Assembly: GCA_900549045.1 (NCBI GenBank)
Contig: URNE01000159.1
Location: 1-6,110 of the forward strand
Source of the DNA: an uncultured bacterium
Lineage (GTDB): Bacteria > Verrucomicrobiota > Lentisphaeria > Victivallales > UBA1829
Direction of reading: 5' to 3'
DNA length: 6,110 nucleotides
A program made the position numbers and the translations under genes. Positions 1 through 6,110 of the stretch are shown here, in pieces. The notes under the pieces were generated by a model that had not been told where the DNA came from, made no database searches, and saw only the letters and a program-made list of their open reading frames with translations. Within the stretch, counting starts at the first letter, position 1. Every line of letters starts with the position of its first letter.

Positions 1-29
1 CCTTGAAATTTATAAAAAAGCGACTTTCT

Positions 30-860
30 ATGAAATTGCCGAATGTTATCAGCTGCGGAGTTTACCGGGAAGCACAAAAGGGCGTTCAACGGATGGATGT
101 TCAGTGGATCAGCCTGACAATATCCGGGTTGAAACGGTGCAAAGTATACTATCCGGATGGTCTGCTCGCTGGAAGCTCTTTGCCGGAGCCTCCATTTCTG
201 TCGCTCGGTTTCCCCGGGTTCCGATGCGACTTCGATTATGGAGCGGACCGGGAAAACTGGGTGCTGATGTTCAGTCTGCCGGAGTTCCGGTATGATCCGC
301 GGAGGCATCAGCTGTATCTGCGGGAAGGCGAAAACGAGATTCCTCTTTGCCGCTGCACAGTTCCTTCAGCCGATGTTTATGAACTCCGGAATATGTTCAG
401 CAGCATATCCGGACTTTCGAAAAGCGCGCTTCCGGCGGATCATCTGCGTGCGGATTTTGCCGCCGCTTCGCTGCTTCGGCATTTTCTTCCTGAGGAAAGC
501 CCTTCGGCTTCTCCGGCCGCACAGTTGCGCAAGCGTCTGGATGCGGATCGGGAACATCGGTATTCCCTGAAGGAGCATTGCCGGATTCTGGGATGGAATC
601 CGGATTATCTGCGCCGGACGTTTCTCGCCGAATTCGGCGTTCTGCCCGGCGTTTACAGAGAACGGCGCCAGAAAAACGATCTGCTTTCCCTCTTCACTTA
701 TTCGACTCTCTCCTTCAAGGAAATTGCGGACAAGCTGGGATTGAAGCATGTTCAGCACCTGAATCTGCTGACCGAGCGTTACTTCCATTGCACTCCGGGC
801 GAGCTGAACCGCCGTTACAGGAAGACGCTTCCCTATATTGAAGCGAATGCGGTCCGCTGA
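30..860 (+). CDS. AraC-family transcriptional regulator, 5' end uncertain
   Basis: Likely a DNA-binding regulator of the AraC/XylS family; its target genes and ligand are unknown. Numbering from the ATG at 30 (276 aa), the last ~100 residues form the family's double helix-turn-helix. The first HTH is at about 178-199 (YSLKEHCRILGWNPDYLRRT region). The second is at about 228-249 (SFKEIADKLGLK region). The diagnostic C-terminal TPGELNRRYR, equivalent to the usual G-TP-x-x-[YF]-R, follows at 255-264. The N-terminal ~150 residues are beta-rich in appearance and would be the sensor half; I cannot assign a ligand. The second HTH lacks the usual Gly-Phe pair, having LGLKHVQHLN instead. Start: ATG at 30 is chosen, but no good Shine-Dalgarno precedes it. 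The frame is open to the window edge, including a TTG at 3, so the gene may begin upstream. The family call is firm; the start is not. Confidence 0.85.
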   Translation: MKLPNVISCGVYREAQKGVQRMDVQWISLTISGLKRCKVYYPDGLLAGSSLPEPPFLSLGFPGFRCDFDYGADRENWVLMFSLPEFRYDPRRHQLYLREGENEIPLCRCTVPSADVYELRNMFSSISGLSKSALPADHLRADFAAASLLRHFLPEESPSASPAAQLRKRLDADREHRYSLKEHCRILGWNPDYLRRTFLAEFGVLPGVYRERRQKNDLLSLFTYSTLSFKEIADKLGLKHVQHLNLLTERYFHCTPGELNRRYRKTLPYIEANAVR

Positions 861-872
861 ACAGCTTTCAGC
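856..872 (+). terminator. small stem-loop at the stop codon of the AraC gene, possible weak terminator
   Basis: A perfect 6-bp inverted repeat (GCTGAA at 856-861, TTCAGC at 867-872) with a 5-base loop overlaps the TGA stop. It is followed by a short imperfect T-rich stretch (GGTTTCCTT). The stem is short and the U-tract poor, so it would be a weak terminator at best and may be chance. Confidence 0.25.
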
Positions 873-918
873 CGTGGTTTCCTTACAAAAAATTTACGGA
901 AAAATAAAAAACGCCGGA

Positions 919-946
919 TTGCAAAAACGGGAAAATGTGGTATCTT
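919..946 (+). promoter_or_regulatory. putative sigma70-type promoter for the phosphofructokinase gene
   Basis: TTGCAA at 919-924 and TATCTT at 941-946 each match the -35 and -10 consensus at 4 of 6 positions and are 16 bp apart. They lie in the AT-rich gap between the AraC stop and the pfk start. Transcription would begin near 953, leaving a short leader of about 23 bases that contains the ribosome binding site. The hexamers are imperfect, so the placement is inference. A promoter of its own would let the kinase be expressed independently of the regulator gene. Confidence 0.45.
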
Positions 947-963
947 TTCAGCAAAAGGAAATT

Positions 964-968
964 GGAGG
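964..968 (+). promoter_or_regulatory. ribosome binding site that fixes the phosphofructokinase start
   Basis: GGAGG lies 7 bases before the ATG at 976, at ideal spacing. The same frame is open upstream to an ATG at 838, inside the AraC gene. That extension would add 46 residues with no PFK homology and has no comparable site. The Shine-Dalgarno therefore picks 976 as the start. Confidence 0.85.
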
Positions 969-975
969 TCCTGCT

Positions 976-3207
976 ATGGATGCCACAGCGCAAAAAAAAG
1001 CGATCGCCGTGCTCACAAGCGGCGGCGACGCACCCGGTATGAACGCTTCGGTCCGCGCCGTCGTTCGCGCCGGAATCTCGTATCATATGGATGTCTACGC
1101 CGTCTATGAGGGCTATCAGGGACTCATCGAAAACAACATCGTCCTCATGGACTGGCGATCCGTCTCCGGCATCATGCAGGAGGGCGGAACCATCATCGGA
1201 ACCGCCCGGAGCAAGGCTTTCCGCACACACGAAGGTCTCCTGACCGCAGCGGAAAACCTCTATCACCGCGGAATCAGCTGCCTCATCGTCATCGGCGGCG
1301 ACGGCAGTCTCTCCGGCGCGGATGAATTCAGCCAGCTCTGGAAACAGCTCGGCGAGGAGCTCGTCGCGGCAAACCGCATCACCGAAACCGAACGCGCCGT
1401 ATGCCCCGATCTCCGGATCATCGGGCTCATCGGCTCCATCGACAACGATATGGCGAACACCGACATGACCATCGGCGCGGACACCGCGCTGCACCGCATC
1501 ACCGACGCCATCGACTCGCTCCGCAGCACCGCGTACAGTCATCAGCGCATCTTCATCGTGGAGGTCATGGGACGCAACTGCGGCTATCTCGCTCTGATGA
1601 GCGCAATCGCCACCGGAGCCTCCTGGGTTTTCATCCCCGAACGTCCGCCGCAGGAAGGCTGGGAGGATGAGCTCTGCACGCTTCTCGAAGACGGCAAGAA
1701 GGCCGGACGGCGCGACAACATCATCATCGTCGCCGAGGGGGCGCGCAACTGCAAGGGCGAGCCCATCACCTGCTCCCAGGTGCAGGAGATGATCGAAGGA
1801 CGTCTCAACCTCGAATGCCGCATCACGATTCTCGGACACGTTCAGCGCGGCGGCTCGCCCAGCGCCTACGACCGCTATATGAGCACCGCGTACGGGTACG
1901 AAGCCGTCAAGGAGCTTGTCAAGCACCCCGACGCTTCCGAGTCGGTGATCATCGTTTCCAAGAACAACCGCATCACGACCGCCCCGCTGATCGAATCGGT
2001 TCAGAAGACCCGCGCGACCGCCGCCGCAATCAAGTCCGGCGAGTACGACAAGGCGGAAGCCATGCGCGGCATCGACTGGAGCCGCGTCAGCGAGCTCGTC
2101 AAGATTCAGGCGCAGATCCGCCCCGCCAAAGAGATTGCGGAGGACAGCCCGCGCATCGCGATCATGACTTCCGGCTGGCCCGCCCCCGGAATGAACAACG
2201 CCATACGCACGGTGATCCGCGTCGCCATGAACCAGGGCTACAAGGTCGTCGGCATTGAAGACGGCGTGGACGGTCTGGTCGCCGGACGCTTCCGCGAGTT
2301 CTCGTGGATGGAGGTTGACAACTGGGCGGGTTCCGCCGGAACCAAGCTCGGCACGAACCGCAAGCTCCCGACCGAAAAAGATTACTACCGCATCGCCGTC
2401 AATCTTGAAAAGAACCGCATCAGCGGTCTGCTGATTCTCGGCGGCTGGACGGCGTTTACGCTTGCGACCGAGCTGCACAAGCACCGCGATACGTTTGAAA
2501 TTTTCCGCATCCCGCTGATCTGCATTCCCGCAACGATCAACAACAACATGCCCGGCGTGGAACACTCCATCGGCTGCGACACGGCGTTGAACACCATCGT
2601 TCAGGCGATCGACAAAATCAAGAATTCCGCCGACAGCGCGCGCCGTCTGTTCATCGTGGAAGTCATGGGACGCTACTGCGGTTTCCTTGCGATGATGAGC
2701 GGCATGGCGACCGGCGCGGAGTACATTTACATGCATGAAGTCGGCATCAACGTCGATATGCTGGAGAAGCACACGCACGCGCTGGTCGACAATTTCAAGC
2801 TCGGCCGCCGCACGGCGCTGATCATCCGGAACGAGCATGCGAACAAGACTTACGACATCAACTTCATCGCCTCGCTCTTCGAAGAGGAGAGCGGCACGTG
2901 GTTCGACGTCCGCAAGACGATTCTCGGACCGATGCAGCAGGGAGGCAACCCCAGCCCGTTCGACCGCACGCTCGCCGCGCGTCTCGGCTACGAAGCGACC
3001 ATGCACATGATCGACCGCATCGAAAAGCATCTGGACAGCTGCGCGATCGTCGGCCAGGCCGGCGGCAAGGCGCTGATCTTTGAAGACGAGTTTCTGGAGA
3101 AAATGGTGGATACGCGCTATCAGCGTCCGCTGCGTCAGTGGTGGGAGAACTTCTACGAAGTTTCGCACATTCTCGCGAAGCCGCCCGAGGTTCGGGAAAT
3201 CCGCTGA
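976..3207 (+). CDS. pfkA: tandem-domain (eukaryote-type) ATP-dependent 6-phosphofructokinase
   Basis: Phosphorylates fructose 6-phosphate to fructose 1,6-bisphosphate, the committed step of glycolysis, in the cytoplasm. At 743 residues it holds two fused PFK domains, about twice bacterial PfkA and near the ~780 of animal PFK. The N-half is the catalytic one: GGDAPGMN at 16-23, GTAR at 75-78, GGDGS at 107-111, GSIDND at 153-158 (D156 as expected catalytic base), SHQR at 188-191, MGR at 198-200, E254, and HVQRGGSPSAYDR at 288-300. Gly110 and Gly153 point to ATP rather than pyrophosphate as donor. After a linker near 375-392 the C-half repeats the fold with altered motifs: SGWPAPGMN (399-407), GGWTA (489-493) and PATINNN (518-524). 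It keeps MGRYCG (564-569) and MQQGGNPSPFDR (653-664), so it is probably regulatory. The C-terminal QWW...ILAK also resembles animal PFK. Strong codon bias suggests high expression. The name pfkA marks family only. Confidence 0.95.
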   Translation: MDATAQKKAIAVLTSGGDAPGMNASVRAVVRAGISYHMDVYAVYEGYQGLIENNIVLMDWRSVSGIMQEGGTIIGTARSKAFRTHEGLLTAAENLYHRGISCLIVIGGDGSLSGADEFSQLWKQLGEELVAANRITETERAVCPDLRIIGLIGSIDNDMANTDMTIGADTALHRITDAIDSLRSTAYSHQRIFIVEVMGRNCGYLALMSAIATGASWVFIPERPPQEGWEDELCTLLEDGKKAGRRDNIIIVAEGARNCKGEPITCSQVQEMIEGRLNLECRITILGHVQRGGSPSAYDRYMSTAYGYEAVKELVKHPDASESVIIVSKNNRITTAPLIESVQKTRATAAAIKSGEYDKAEAMRGIDWSRVSELVKIQAQIRPAKEIAEDSPRIAIMTSGWPAPGMNNAIRTVIRVAMNQGYKVVGIEDGVDGLVAGRFREFSWMEVDNWAGSAGTKLGTNRKLPTEKDYYRIAVNLEKNRISGLLILGGWTAFTLATELHKHRDTFEIFRIPLICIPATINNNMPGVEHSIGCDTALNTIVQAIDKIKNSADSARRLFIVEVMGRYCGFLAMMSGMATGAEYIYMHEVGINVDMLEKHTHALVDNFKLGRRTALIIRNEHANKTYDINFIASLFEEESGTWFDVRKTILGPMQQGGNPSPFDRTLAARLGYEATMHMIDRIEKHLDSCAIVGQAGGKALIFEDEFLEKMVDTRYQRPLRQWWENFYEVSHILAKPPEVREIR

Positions 3208-3219
3208 ATTCTGCCGCAT

Positions 3220-3262
3220 CCGCCGGCCGGTTCCTTCGGGAGACGGCCGGCGGTTTCGTTTT
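3220..3262 (+). terminator. intrinsic terminator of the phosphofructokinase gene, UUCG-capped
   Basis: A perfect 10-bp GC-only stem (3220-3229 with 3244-3253) is extended inside, after a small internal mismatch, by TCC/GGA closed on a TTCG tetraloop at 3235-3238. The T-rich run TTTCGTTTT follows at 3254-3262. It begins 12 bases after the pfk stop. Read on the - strand, no T-run follows the stem, so it should act mainly on rightward transcription. Confidence 0.92.
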
Positions 3263-3431
3263 GACGCTCGCGGCGGAGCAAGAGGTCTCCCTTCCGTTTA
3301 CGCGCTGAACATGAAATGCGGAATACCGGTGAAGTTCAAGAACGGCGGAGTTGAGCTCGCGCCTGATACAGGCAAACTTGAATACGGCACTGCCCGCCTC
3401 GAAGAGGTTGTCCGCAATCGACACGGAGAGT
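3263..3431. other. intergenic stretch between the convergent genes, no gene recognised
   Basis: About 170 bases between the pfk terminator and the stop of the leftward membrane protein gene. It holds a 5-bp inverted repeat with a 3-base loop (GCCTG/CAGGC, 3361-3373). There is no T-run on either side, so it does not qualify as a terminator. No convincing terminator for the leftward operon is visible here. Short open frames cross it on both strands but none has a recognisable product or ribosome binding site. Confidence 0.5.
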
Positions 3432-4937
3432 TTATCTGCCGCTGGAGGAAGAAGGCGGAATTTTTCTGTAAACGAGCGTGAAACCCGCGATTCCGCGTGC
3501 GCGGAACAGCGTTTCGTTTTCCGGTGGCGGGAGCAGCGGCGGGTTGCTCATGCCGTATTTTTCAAAATCGTTTTCCTGATAGACAAACAGCGTTTCCGGC
3601 GGCATCGCTTCGAGCGAGGTGAGCTTTTTCACGGGGGCGTAAAACGGCACGCGTCCGGAGTAGACGTTCGGGAGCGGTTTCGCAACGTATCCGAGTTCGG
3701 GCATGGTCAGCATCTGGACGATCGGCCACGGCGCGACGACGGGAGAATCAAAATGTTCCGTTTCCAGAAAACGGCAGAGCTCCAGATTCGCCCGGGTCTG
3801 ATTCACATGTTCCGCATTCCGTTCCAGATATTCCCCGGAACAGCGTTCGCCGAACGAGAGCGGTCTGTAGCAGAGCGGCGCAAGGAAAAACAGCGCGCAG
3901 AGTCCCCATGGCAGAAAGCGGTTCCGGCAGTTCAGCGCGGCCAGAAGCAGAATCGCGGGAACGGCAGCCTCCATGTAGCGGGGCAGGGCGGTCCGCGCAA
4001 TCAGATACGCTCCGGCATATCCGGCCGCAGTCAGGAAGAAAGGCAGGGAAGACCATCCGTTCTTCCGGATTCGCGCACAGGCGAACGCGATTCCCGCGCA
4101 GAAAACCGGAATCAGAACGGGAAAGTAAAGCCCGGTGTGAAACCACGTCTTGCGCAGCAGATGAACCGGAAATGAAAACGCCGCATCCGCCGAAGCGGTC
4201 TGAAGTCCGCCCGCCGTCATGTCGACGTTGTGCTGAAGCAGAAAGAGCTGGAAGAGGAAAATCAGGAAGAATCCGGCAAGCGGAATGCGCATTTTTTTCC
4301 AGCCGGAGCGGTCGGCGGAAAGGCGGATCAGCAGATAAAGGAACAGCGCAAAACTCAGAACCGCCGCGCTTGTTTTGAGAAAGACTGTGAGGAAGGCTGC
4401 AGCCATTGCGCAGTTCCAGCGTTCCCGGTCCGCGAACCAAAGCGCGAGCATGATGCCGAAGGTCAGCGCGGGTTCCAGCCCGAGCGCGATCGTCTGTCCG
4501 TATGTCAGCGGTTCGAGAAGGAAGGCAATTCCCCATCCCGCGGCGCAGAGAGCGGAGACGCCGCGCGAGCGCAGAACGGAGGTCAGCAGAGTCGCGGTTC
4601 CCGCCATGCATGCAAAGTTCAGCAGATGTCCGAGCAGATGAACCGTTTTCGGGGGAAAGAGGGAATACCAGACGGCATGGAGAATCGGCAGAATGCTGTA
4701 CGGGTAGACATTGGAGCCTTCGAAACTGTGCTGTCCGGGAGCATGAAGTTCCGCAAAGGAGAAGTTGTGTTTCGCGAGAAAGAGCGCCTGATTGTGAAGT
4801 CCGATGATTTCGTCCCAGTGGGGCGGGTTGTAAATCAGATGAATATTGCAGAGGAGGATGAGAAGAAAGAAGAGCGGGAAAAATTTAAAATGCGAACCGG
4901 AGGCGAGTCCGGTCCGCATTTTCCGAATCAGCCGCAT
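3432..4937 (-). CDS. polytopic membrane protein, probable GT-C-type glycosyltransferase
   Basis: A 501-residue integral membrane protein. TM1 is at about 18-36, with further hydrophobic segments near 81-121, 128-168, 176-206, 217-235, 266-288, 297-316, 324-336 and 340-356, roughly nine to eleven in all. A soluble tail of about 145 residues follows. Two features fit the GT-C fold (PMT/ArnT, GT39/GT83-like): an acidic motif WDE at 41-43 in the first extracytoplasmic loop, where these enzymes carry their catalytic Asp/Glu, and a PRY motif at 319-321 before a late membrane helix. Such enzymes move a sugar from a polyprenyl-phosphate carrier onto a lipid, glycan or protein outside the membrane. 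Donor and acceptor cannot be read here. The start lies 8 bases after the sugar kinase stop with only a weak, distant GGAGAG upstream, so translation may be coupled. A second ATG at codon 7 is an alternative start. The membrane call is firm; the glycosyltransferase call is moderate. Confidence 0.7.
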   Translation of the reverse strand: MRLIRKMRTGLASGSHFKFFPLFFLLILLCNIHLIYNPPHWDEIIGLHNQALFLAKHNFSFAELHAPGQHSFEGSNVYPYSILPILHAVWYSLFPPKTVHLLGHLLNFACMAGTATLLTSVLRSRGVSALCAAGWGIAFLLEPLTYGQTIALGLEPALTFGIMLALWFADRERWNCAMAAAFLTVFLKTSAAVLSFALFLYLLIRLSADRSGWKKMRIPLAGFFLIFLFQLFLLQHNVDMTAGGLQTASADAAFSFPVHLLRKTWFHTGLYFPVLIPVFCAGIAFACARIRKNGWSSLPFFLTAAGYAGAYLIARTALPRYMEAAVPAILLLAALNCRNRFLPWGLCALFFLAPLCYRPLSFGERCSGEYLERNAEHVNQTRANLELCRFLETEHFDSPVVAPWPIVQMLTMPELGYVAKPLPNVYSGRVPFYAPVKKLTSLEAMPPETLFVYQENDFEKYGMSNPPLLPPPENETLFRARGIAGFTLVYRKIPPSSSSGR

Positions 4938-4945
4938 GAGAGAAC

Positions 4946-6100
4946 TCAGAGGCTCTCCGCGCTGGCGCCGTCGCCGATGGAGCAGATGACCGTTTCGATC
5001 GTCTTTCCGGTTTTGAGTTTGTAAGCGGCGGCGAGACGTTCGCAGTAGTTTTGCGCTTCGCTTTCGCGGACGAGGTGAATGCTGATTCCGCCGAATCCTC
5101 CTCCGCTGAGACGCGCTCCGACGCAGCCGGGGATGGTGTGTGCGAGTTCGACGAGGACGTCGAGTTCCGGACAGCTGTTTTCGAAGCAGTCGCGGGAGCT
5201 TTCATGGCTCTGGAACCAGAGCGCGCCGAATTCTTCGACTTTTCCGGCTTCGAGGAGTTCAACGCCCTTCATGACGCGTTCATCTTCGCCGACCACGTGT
5301 TTGGCGCGGAGGTAGTCGGTGTGGTCGAGGATGGACTTGCACTCTTCAAGCATGGCGGAGGAGACGTCGCGCAGGGTTTTGACCTGCGGGAATTTGCCCT
5401 GAATGACTTTGGTTGCGCGCTCGCAGCTTTCGCGGCGCTGGTTGTAGTCGGATTCCACGAGGTTGTGTTTGACCATGGTGTTTGCGACGACGATCTTCCA
5501 GCCGGAGGGCATGGTGACGGTTTTCAGCACTTCAACGGAACGGAAGTCGCAGAGAATGAAGGAATCCTTCTTTCCGTAAAGGGAGCTGAACTGGTCGAGA
5601 AGCCCGGATTTGAGTCCGAGGTAGACGTTTTCGACGGACTGGCCGACGCGCGCCCATTCGGGAAGCGGCAGGTCGATTCCGGCGAGCTGTTTGAGGGCCA
5701 TGCAGAACGCCATTTCGAGCGCGGCGGAGCTGCTCATTCCGGCAGAAAGAGGAACGGAGCTTTTGAACAGAACTTCAAACGCCGGATAGGAAATGCCGCG
5801 TCTGCGGAGTTCGACGAGAACGCCCTTGATGTAGTTTGTCCAGTCTTTCGGACGGGGCGTATCCATGTCGTCGAGGTCGATGGTGAATTCGCCTTTGAGC
5901 GGCGGGTTCTGCAGTTTGCAGATTCTTCCGGGGATTGCGGCGATCGCCATTTCGGTTGCCTGACCGGTAGCGCAGCTCAGCACGAAGCCCTCGTTGTAGT
6001 CGGTGTGGTTGCCGAGGATTTCCAGACGGCCGGGGGCGCGGGCCGCCACCGTCAGGGCGGCGCCGTAGAACTTCGTGAAATCGTTGATCAGTTTTTCCAT
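4946..6100 (-). CDS. galK: galactokinase-family GHMP sugar kinase
   Basis: Most likely phosphorylates galactose at C1 with ATP, the first Leloir step, in the cytoplasm. At 384 residues it has the usual galactokinase length, and all three family motifs are in order. The N-terminal sugar signature APGRLEILGNHTDYNEG is at 22-38. The GHMP ATP-binding loop PLSAGMSSSAAL is at 117-128. The C-terminal glycine-rich GARLSGGGFGG is at 328-338. Arg25 and Asp169 (in GLLDQ, 166-170) occupy the catalytic positions, and Tyr219 in SDYNQRRESCE matches the conserved tyrosine near the sugar. One departure is that the classical GEHTDY reads GNHTDY, with Asn31 replacing the Glu that contacts the galactose 6-hydroxyl. 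This could be a lineage variant or mark a changed substrate such as another galacto-configured sugar. It is followed after 8 bases by the membrane glycosyltransferase-like gene. Its promoter lies outside the window; only AAAGAAAC precedes the ATG. Confidence 0.9.
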   Translation of the reverse strand: MEKLINDFTKFYGAALTVAARAPGRLEILGNHTDYNEGFVLSCATGQATEMAIAAIPGRICKLQNPPLKGEFTIDLDDMDTPRPKDWTNYIKGVLVELRRRGISYPAFEVLFKSSVPLSAGMSSSAALEMAFCMALKQLAGIDLPLPEWARVGQSVENVYLGLKSGLLDQFSSLYGKKDSFILCDFRSVEVLKTVTMPSGWKIVVANTMVKHNLVESDYNQRRESCERATKVIQGKFPQVKTLRDVSSAMLEECKSILDHTDYLRAKHVVGEDERVMKGVELLEAGKVEEFGALWFQSHESSRDCFENSCPELDVLVELAHTIPGCVGARLSGGGFGGISIHLVRESEAQNYCERLAAAYKLKTGKTIETVICSIGDGASAESL

Positions 6101-6110
6101 GTTTCTTTCG

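Noticed and set aside
838..975. Extension of the phosphofructokinase frame upstream to an ATG at 838, overlapping the AraC gene.
   Set aside because: The extra 46 residues lie in AT-rich intergenic sequence, show no PFK similarity, and a well-spaced GGAGG supports the ATG at 976.
976..3207. A pyrophosphate-dependent phosphofructokinase (PPi-PFK).
   Set aside because: The positions that distinguish the donors are Gly110 in GGDGS and Gly153 before SIDND, the ATP type; PPi enzymes usually have GGDD and K-TIDND there.
883..3219. A 778-codon open frame on the - strand covering almost the whole phosphofructokinase gene.
   Set aside because: It is the codon-bias shadow of a strongly biased gene. 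The translation is rich in Asp, Val, Ala, Arg and His with no domain, and the PFK on the other strand is unmistakable.
3361..3373. Inverted repeat GCCTG-ATA-CAGGC as a terminator for the leftward operon.
   Set aside because: The stem is only 5 bp and no T-run follows on the - strand.
2864..3424. A 186-codon - strand frame starting in the intergenic region and running antisense into the PFK gene.
   Set aside because: Most of it is antisense to the PFK C-terminus. It crosses the terminator and has a low-complexity Arg/Ser/Pro-rich translation with no known domain.
3311..3481. A 56-codon + strand frame in the intergenic region running into the 3' end of the membrane protein gene.
   Set aside because: No ribosome binding site, no recognisable motif, and it overlaps the real leftward gene antisense.
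3351..5024. Several + strand frames (for example 3351-4175 and 4230-5024) opposite the membrane protein.
   Set aside because: Their translations are Arg/Glu/Gln-rich, typical of reading antisense to a hydrophobic membrane protein, while the opposite strand has clear membrane helices and GT-C motifs.
1..6110. A CRISPR array, insertion sequence, tRNA or rRNA gene.
   Set aside because: No regularly spaced direct repeats, transposase motifs, terminal inverted repeats or RNA-gene signatures were seen in any part of the window.

Overview
The window looks like bacterial chromosome of moderately high GC. It has compact intron-free genes, a Shine-Dalgarno site, an intrinsic terminator and an AraC-type regulator. 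The style (an AraC-family regulator with an unusual sensor half, arginine- and proline-rich codon choice, sugar-metabolism genes) recalls the Lentisphaerota/PVC group such as Victivallis. That assignment is an impression from the sequence and was not tested.

Layout: two genes point right and two point left, so the halves converge. On the + strand, an AraC-family transcriptional regulator ends at 860, with its 5' end at or beyond the window edge. It is followed by a 115-base AT-rich gap holding a plausible promoter and a clear ribosome binding site. Next comes a large tandem-domain 6-phosphofructokinase (976-3207), closed by a strong intrinsic terminator with a UUCG tetraloop (3220-3262). About 170 bases with no recognisable gene follow. 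On the - strand, reading from the right edge, a galactokinase-family GHMP sugar kinase (6100-4946) is followed after only 8 bases by a polytopic membrane protein of the GT-C glycosyltransferase type (4937-3432). These two probably share a transcript.

The most interesting gene is the phosphofructokinase. It is not a usual bacterial PfkA of about 320 residues. It is a 743-residue fusion of two PFK domains that closely resembles the animal/fungal enzyme. The N-terminal half keeps the ATP-type catalytic motifs and carries an insertion between GGDGS and the IDND motif like the one in eukaryotic PFKs. The C-terminal half has lost the nucleotide and catalytic aspartates (GGW for GGD, INNN for IDND) but keeps much of the sugar-phosphate pocket, as in the regulatory half of eukaryotic PFK. 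The galactokinase has Asn where the classical signature has Glu (GNHTDY instead of GEHTDY).

Functionally, the sugar kinase would make galactose-1-phosphate (or a related sugar phosphate) for catabolism or for activated-sugar synthesis. The phosphofructokinase commits hexose phosphate to glycolysis. The membrane glycosyltransferase-like protein may add sugars to envelope glycans. No direct link between the two converging units is visible beyond the shared theme of sugar metabolism.
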